64,000 bases of DNA, from assembly GCA_963921345.3 (NCBI GenBank), contig CAWUFE020000007.1, positions 1,860,001 to 1,924,000 of the forward strand. Direction: 5' to 3'. Positions 59,933 through 64,000 of the stretch are shown here, piece by piece (positions within the stretch are counted from its first letter, which is position 1; each line of letters starts with the position of its first letter). The position numbers and the translations under genes are program-made. The DNA is from Hoeflea_A sp963921345. GTDB lineage: Bacteria; Pseudomonadota; Alphaproteobacteria; Rhizobiales; Rhizobiaceae. The notes under the pieces are model-generated. The model saw only the letters and a list, made by a program, of their open reading frames with translations. It was not told the origin of the DNA and did no database searches.

Positions 59933-60448
59933 TCAATCGAACAGGCGGTCGCCCTCGAAAACGGGACTGCCCGTTCTCAAGTCGCGAATGTCGCGCAGCA
60001 ATGACTGGATGAGACGGAAGATCATCAGCGCAAAGCCGATGGGCACGGCCATAAGGAACCACACCATCGAAATGCGCAGTCCGTGGCTGACGGAACCGAA
60101 CTCGTAGGAGACGGTCACGGTGTGGAACGACCAGTAGAGCGCGACCAGGGCAACCGCGAACATCACCAGATCGCCGAAGATATAGAGCAGCGCCTTCATG
60201 CGTGGGCCGAGATAATGCATCAGAACGTCGATGCGGATGTGGGCTCGCTCGCGCACTGCAGCCGCCGCTCCGATCCATGCGAGGTAGATGAAGGAGTAGC
60301 GGACGATTTCCTCGCCCCAGATGGACGAATAGGCCATCACCTCACGGCGAAGGACTTCCACGGCCATCGTGCCAACAAGCATGACGTAGAAAACCAGCAA
60401 GGCCCAGCGTTCGGCGTTGCGGTTGAGAACGGCAAGTATTTGGGACAT
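59933..60448 (-). CDS. TRAP transporter small permease (DctQ family)
   Basis: The 171-residue membrane protein has four hydrophobic segments (RWALLVFYVMLVGTMAVEV, IVRYSFIYLAWIGAAAAVRE, LYIFGDLVMFAVALVALYW and SMVWFLMAVPIGFALMIFRL). AGAGGAGGATTC precedes the chosen ATG at 60448. A longer frame to 60496 lacks a site. A hairpin lies in the gap upstream. Confidence 0.9.
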   Translation of the reverse strand: MSQILAVLNRNAERWALLVFYVMLVGTMAVEVLRREVMAYSSIWGEEIVRYSFIYLAWIGAAAAVRERAHIRIDVLMHYLGPRMKALLYIFGDLVMFAVALVALYWSFHTVTVSYEFGSVSHGLRISMVWFLMAVPIGFALMIFRLIQSLLRDIRDLRTGSPVFEGDRLFD

Positions 60449-60513
60449 GAATCCTCCTCTCGCGACACGGCACGGTCGCGAACGGCCTTCCCTCATTTGT
60501 TGCGGCGAACCAA

Positions 60514-60541
60514 CCTTGCCGCCTCCAGCGAGGCGGCAAGG
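60514..60541 (-). terminator. Intercistronic hairpin between DctP and DctQ genes
   Basis: CCTTGCCGCCT pairs perfectly with AGGCGGCAAGG across 6 bases in the 102-bp gap. Likely keeps the receptor mRNA more abundant than that of the permeases. Confidence 0.6.
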
Positions 60542-60550
60542 CGAAAGCGC

Positions 60551-61690
60551 TTAGGCGTCGTGCACGTAGTAGCGACTCTGGGTTCCGGCGGCCTCTTCAA
60601 GCTTGCCGAAGGCATCCATCGAGCCGGCGAGCTCGGACTTGAAGCTGTCCCATTCGGAGCGCTGATAGCCGCCGACCGACTGCCATTCGCCCAGCTGGTC
60701 CTGCGACAGCGAGTGGAACTGAACGCCGGATTTGGCCAGTTCGGCCATGGCATAGGCGCGAGCGGAAGGCACCTTGGCCAGGTTCTGGTGAGCGGTCAGT
60801 TCGGAAGCGAATTCGATGCCCTCCTGAACGTCCGACGGCAGCGAATTGAACCATTCGAGGTTGCAGGAATAAACCTGGCTGTCCGGCACCGCCTGGGTGA
60901 ACGTCACATTGCTGAGAATGTCCTTGAAGCCGAAAACGAAGAGCGCACCGACAGCAGGATCGAGCGCATCCGCCACGCCCTGCTTGATGGCCGACGGCGT
61001 CTCGCCCCAGGCCACCGGCGTCGGATTGGCGCCCACCAGCCGGTAGTACTGCTGCAGCATTTTCGAGCCGGGGACGCGGAACTTGACGCCCGACATCTGC
61101 GACGGGGTCAAGATCGGTCCCAGGTCTCCCTTGCGCACCGCAACGACCCGCGGATCGATGACGACGTAGAAAAGCGCCTTGAAGCCCGATGCCTCGACCT
61201 TCGGATGAACTTCTTTCTTCCAGGCGTCTGAGTTGACCAGATTAACGAAGCGCTGGTTCGCTCCGCAGAAATACGGCAGGTTGATCAGGTCGACAGCCGG
61301 TGCGAACGGCGCGAAGTTGGACAGCGAGTGTTGCGCCGCCTGGATCGTGCCGCCCTGGACCTTCTGGGCGAGAGCGCCCCCTGCCCCGAGCTGTCCGCCC
61401 GGCGCCAGCTTGACGTAGATCTTGCCGTTGGTGGCGTTCTGGATGTTCTCCTTGAAGTCGAGCTGCATGATCGGGTAGCTGCGCGAGGCGCCAAGCACGT
61501 AGGCGGTCGCAATCGTCATGGTGTGATCGGCAGCTTTTTCGCGTTCGCGCTCCTCCTTCGCCGTCTGGGCCACCGCCTCGGATGACGACAGCACGCCCGC
61601 GGCTCCAGCCACAACGGCGGCGGTAAACGCCCCGGTACCGGCCAGTTTCATGAAGTTGCGGCGCTCGACCGACTTCAGATCATCCTTCAT
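60551..61690 (-). CDS. TRAP transporter substrate-binding protein (DctP family) with Tat-like signal
   Basis: The 379-residue receptor begins MKDDLKSVERRNFMKLAGTG with a twin-arginine-type signal (ERRNFMK) and hydrophobic stretch to about residue 42 (cleavage near AVAQ). YPIMQLDFKENIQNATNGKI, KVQGGTIQAAQHSLSNFAPF and FRVPGSKMLQQYYRLVGANP follow. The ATG at 61690 is favoured by GGAGG nine bases upstream. It binds the solute (probably DHPS) in the periplasm. A 60-residue membrane protein is encoded just upstream and overlaps if the longer start is used. Confidence 0.9.
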   Translation of the reverse strand: MKDDLKSVERRNFMKLAGTGAFTAAVVAGAAGVLSSSEAVAQTAKEEREREKAADHTMTIATAYVLGASRSYPIMQLDFKENIQNATNGKIYVKLAPGGQLGAGGALAQKVQGGTIQAAQHSLSNFAPFAPAVDLINLPYFCGANQRFVNLVNSDAWKKEVHPKVEASGFKALFYVVIDPRVVAVRKGDLGPILTPSQMSGVKFRVPGSKMLQQYYRLVGANPTPVAWGETPSAIKQGVADALDPAVGALFVFGFKDILSNVTFTQAVPDSQVYSCNLEWFNSLPSDVQEGIEFASELTAHQNLAKVPSARAYAMAELAKSGVQFHSLSQDQLGEWQSVGGYQRSEWDSFKSELAGSMDAFGKLEEAAGTQSRYYVHDA

Positions 61691-61707
61691 CTGTGAATTC
61701 CTCCCTG

Positions 61708-61890
61708 TCATTTGCTGTGATGTTTCTGCTCCCGCTGCTCCCTCATGAGGATGGCAGCGACGAAACTGATGGAAGCCGCCAGCAGCAGAAGCATCTCGCT
61801 GACGTCACCCAGGAATGGTGCTCCGGACGCCGCGCCAACCGCCACATTGGCGAAGAACACGGCAAACAATGCGGCTGCAAGAATGAGCAT
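61708..61890 (-). CDS. Small two-span membrane protein at the head of the TRAP operon
   Basis: The 60-residue protein is nearly all hydrophobic: MLILAAALFAVFFANVAVGA and then AASISFVAAILMRE, with a basic tail EQREQKHHSK. It may be an accessory or regulatory subunit of the transporter. I do not recognise a family. It is the first gene of the leftward operon, 17 bp before the DctP start, and is downstream of the LacI-type operators. Confidence 0.6.
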   Translation of the reverse strand: MLILAAALFAVFFANVAVGAASGAPFLGDVSEMLLLLAASISFVAAILMREQREQKHHSK

Positions 61891-61934
61891 CGGCGTCCTC
61901 CCTGACCCCGCTCCGCTTTTCGGAGACGGCTCAA

Positions 61935-61970
61935 TGTAAGCGCTTACATTTCCGAATGCAAGCCTTTACA
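61935..61970. promoter_or_regulatory. Two LacI-type operators upstream of the TRAP/hps operon
   Basis: TGTAAGCGCTTACA at 61935-61948 is a perfect 14-bp palindrome with a central CG, as in LacI/GalR operators. TGCAAGCCTTTACA at 61957-61970 is a weaker copy 22 bp away (two helical turns). Both lie between the membrane-protein start and the LacI gene. Confidence 0.75.
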
Positions 61971-62053
61971 TAACCAAAACGCAAGGACTTGCAAGATAAG
62001 CTCGCGGGCCACTATTCTGGTACCGGGAAAAGTCACCGGCATGGGAGATTTGG

Positions 62054-63076
62054 TTGGACAGACAGCAGCTTCCGACACTGGAGGACGTGGCGCGCCAGGC
62101 TGACGTGTCGACGGCCACCGTCTCGCGATGCCTGAGCAGACCCGAGACCGTCCGCAGTTCGACGCGGGAACGGGTTCTGCATGTCGTCAACGAACTTGGA
62201 TATACCCCCAATTTCGGGGCCCAGGCCATGGCCTCGCGCCGCACCAACACCATCGGTGCGGTCATTCCCACCATGGACAACGCCATCTTCGCCAAGGGGC
62301 TGCAGGCCTTTCAGGAGGAGATCAGCCGGCGCGGGGCGAATTTGCTGGTCGCAAGTTCATCCTACAAAATGGCCCGGGAAGAAGAGCAGATCAGATCCCT
62401 GATTGCCCGCGGCGTCGACGGCCTGCTGCTGATCGGCGACGAGCGCGATCCGGAAATCTACGACTATCTCGATAAAAGACAGATGCCCTACGTTTTGGCC
62501 TGGAACTACCGGACCGCGGCGCCTCACACCTATGTCGGCTTCGACAACGCGCAAGCCGCCAGCGAGATGGCGAAGCTCGTCATGGCCCACGGCCACCGAC
62601 GCATCGCCATGATAGCCGGCATCACCGACGGCAACGACAGGGCTCTCGACAGGCTGACCGGCGTGCAGCGGGCAACAGCCGAGCAAGGCATCGCCGCGCC
62701 CGACTTTTTCGTCACCGAAGCGCAATACAGTCTCGATGCCGCCGGAGACGCTTTCGATGTCATATTGCAGAGGCATCCGGGTACCTCCGCGGTGATTTGC
62801 GGCAACGACGTGTTGGCGGTCGGCGCCATCATGCGGGCGAAATCACACGGTCTTGCGGTGCCCGAGGATGTTTCCGTGACCGGTTTCGACGATATCGAGT
62901 TGTCGACGGTCGTCGACCCCGGCGTGACGACGGTTCACGTCCCGCACCGCCGAATGGGGACTTCCGCCGCTTCCGCCCTGTTTGCCGCGATCGGCGAACA
63001 GGGCACCAGAAGCAGAAAATTCAAAACCCACATCGTCGAGCGGCAATCGCTCTCGGCACCACGCACTCGCGGATGA
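62054..63076 (+). CDS. LacI-family transcriptional repressor of the DHPS operon
   Basis: The 340-residue protein has an N-terminal HTH (LEDVARQADVSTATVSRCLS), hinge SSTRERVLHVVNELGYTPN and a periplasmic-binding-like domain (MASRRTNTIGAVIPTMDNAI, GNDVLAVGAIMRAK, VTGFDDIELSTVVDPGVTTV). It starts with TTG at 62054 after GGGAG; no in-frame ATG is suitable. It is divergent from the TRAP/hps operon with matching LacI operators between, so it probably represses uptake and breakdown when sulfonate is absent. Confidence 0.9.
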   Translation: MDRQQLPTLEDVARQADVSTATVSRCLSRPETVRSSTRERVLHVVNELGYTPNFGAQAMASRRTNTIGAVIPTMDNAIFAKGLQAFQEEISRRGANLLVASSSYKMAREEEQIRSLIARGVDGLLLIGDERDPEIYDYLDKRQMPYVLAWNYRTAAPHTYVGFDNAQAASEMAKLVMAHGHRRIAMIAGITDGNDRALDRLTGVQRATAEQGIAAPDFFVTEAQYSLDAAGDAFDVILQRHPGTSAVICGNDVLAVGAIMRAKSHGLAVPEDVSVTGFDDIELSTVVDPGVTTVHVPHRRMGTSAASALFAAIGEQGTRSRKFKTHIVERQSLSAPRTRG

Positions 63077-63106
63077 AGCTGCCGCGAAAACCTCCGGCAG
63101 ATGAAA

Positions 63107-63925
63107 TCAGTAGCTCTTGTCGTCGCTTCCGGACGGTGCATCCGTCGCCTGTCCGATCAGGTTCCGCGTCTGATCGACACCGGCGGATGCCGCGGCGGCA
63201 AGGATGCGCACGTCGTTCGACAGCGTGACCATGTCGAAGCCCCAGCCGATGGCCTGTGCGGCGTAGGCCGGGGATCCGCAATGCAGGCCGGCGCGGATAC
63301 CGGCGCCCTTGGCTGCATCGAGAACGCGACGGATTACCTCAATCATCTCCGGCTCCTGGCGGTCGAATCCCGGCGGCAGTTGCCCCTGTTTGACGCCGAG
63401 AGTGAGGTCGGCCGGCCCGATATAGATGCCGTCGAGGCCCGGAGTAGCGCAGATCGTTTCGACATTGTCGACGGCTTCCGCCGTTTCGATCATGGCAAGC
63501 GCCAGCACGTTGTCGTTGGCTTCGGCAGCGTAGCCGCTTCCCGCCGAAAAATTCGCCCGGGTCGGACCGAAACTGCGATTGCCCCTCGGCGGATAACGCA
63601 TGGTGTCGACGAGCTGCGCTGCCTGCTGTGCCGTGTTCACCATCGGACAGATCACCCCGTAGGCACCGGCATCGAGCACTTTCATGATGATGCCCGGCTC
63701 GAGCCAGGGCACCCGCGCCATCGGTGTCACGCCGCTGGCGCGCAGCGCCTGCAGCATGCCCTTGGCGTCATTGTAGTCGAGAAAGCCGTGCTGAATGTCG
63801 ACGGTCAGGCTGTCATAGCCCTGCTCGGCCAGGATCTCCGCCGTAAAGGCGTTGCCGATGGACAGCCAGCCATTGATCGTGGCCTGCCCGTCCTGCCATT
63901 TCCGTTTCAGCCCATTCGGTATCAT
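63107..63925 (-). CDS. HpcH/HpaI-family aldolase
   Basis: The 272-residue class II aldolase of the HpaI type has LSIGNAFTAEILAEQGYDSL, VDIQHGFLDYNDAKGMLQAL with active-site His, MVNTAQQAAQLVDTMRYPPR, RGNRSFGPTRANFSAGSGY and IYIGPADLTLGVKQG with metal ligand. It would cleave or form a 2-oxo-4-hydroxyacid, releasing pyruvate. It ends convergently 30 bp from the LacI gene. It may run with upstream genes beyond the window; the 75 bases to the right edge hold nothing recognisable. Confidence 0.88.
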   Translation of the reverse strand: MIPNGLKRKWQDGQATINGWLSIGNAFTAEILAEQGYDSLTVDIQHGFLDYNDAKGMLQALRASGVTPMARVPWLEPGIIMKVLDAGAYGVICPMVNTAQQAAQLVDTMRYPPRGNRSFGPTRANFSAGSGYAAEANDNVLALAMIETAEAVDNVETICATPGLDGIYIGPADLTLGVKQGQLPPGFDRQEPEMIEVIRRVLDAAKGAGIRAGLHCGSPAYAAQAIGWGFDMVTLSNDVRILAAAASAGVDQTRNLIGQATDAPSGSDDKSY

Positions 63926-64000
63926 GTCGCATCTGCTCCCAATCGACGTTTCGCTTGACTGAATAGGACAGGCGAACGCGCAAGACCAGTCCGCCGGACA

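Noticed and set aside
1..64000. CRISPR arrays, tRNA or rRNA genes
   Set aside because: No regularly spaced repeats and no conserved tRNA or rRNA features were noticed; the gaps are small and mostly explained.

Overview
The window is about 64 kb of GC-rich, densely packed bacterial DNA organised as catabolic and transport operons, most of them paired with a divergent LysR, LacI or GlxA-type regulator. The gene families (TRAP and TctABC transporters, a DHPS/sulfolactate pathway, N-methylhydantoinase genes, dusA next to glnS) suggest an alphaproteobacterium, plausibly marine or soil Hyphomicrobiales or Rhodobacterales. That placement is an inference from gene content. No rRNA, tRNA or CRISPR array was recognised.

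Region by region. 1-7.1 kb: a cut-off DUF6969-type gene, then dusA and glnS, separated by a 5.4 kb insert that carries an amino-acid ABC transporter, a LysR regulator and a broken GcvT-like gene. The insert is bounded by a 23-bp perfect direct repeat formed by the dusA 5' end, so it looks like an old element integrated in dusA. 7-9.8 kb: glnS and a Nudix hydrolase. 10-18.4 kb: a TctABC solute system with a sulfatase, a GlcD-type FAD oxidase, an NTF2-like protein, a shortened amidohydrolase and a divergent LysR. 18.4-21.6 kb: an O-methyltransferase, a class V aminotransferase and a GlxA-type regulator. 21.8-31.7 kb: N-methylhydantoinase HyuA/HyuB with an N-carbamoylsarcosine-amidase-like enzyme, a LysR regulator and a spermidine/putrescine-type ABC importer. 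The two operons share a 32-bp upstream motif and so probably form one regulon.

32-44.2 kb is a complete soluble di-iron monooxygenase operon of the propane/MimABCD type. It runs hydroxylase alpha, reductase, hydroxylase beta, coupling protein, amidohydrolase, DUF59 protein, dedicated GroEL, alcohol dehydrogenase, glyoxalase-fold protein, a small unknown protein and an AcoR-like regulator that has lost the sigma-54 contact loop. Divergent from it (44.7-46.8 kb) is a four-gene cassette of unknown function: a helical protein, a coiled-coil protein, a WD40/beta-propeller protein and a 61-residue protein. 47-52.9 kb: NTF2-like and alpha/beta-hydrolase genes, a LysR gene whose last codons are split by an intact ISAs1-family element with a 10-bp target duplication, a D-2-hydroxyacid dehydrogenase and another LysR.

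53-64 kb: a DMT exporter, then an operon matching hpsNOP-suyAB plus a TRAP transporter. It should take up 2,3-dihydroxypropane-1-sulfonate (DHPS), oxidise it to sulfolactate and cleave that to pyruvate and sulfite. A divergent LacI repressor and two LacI-type operators control it. A HpcH/HpaI-type aldolase closes the window.
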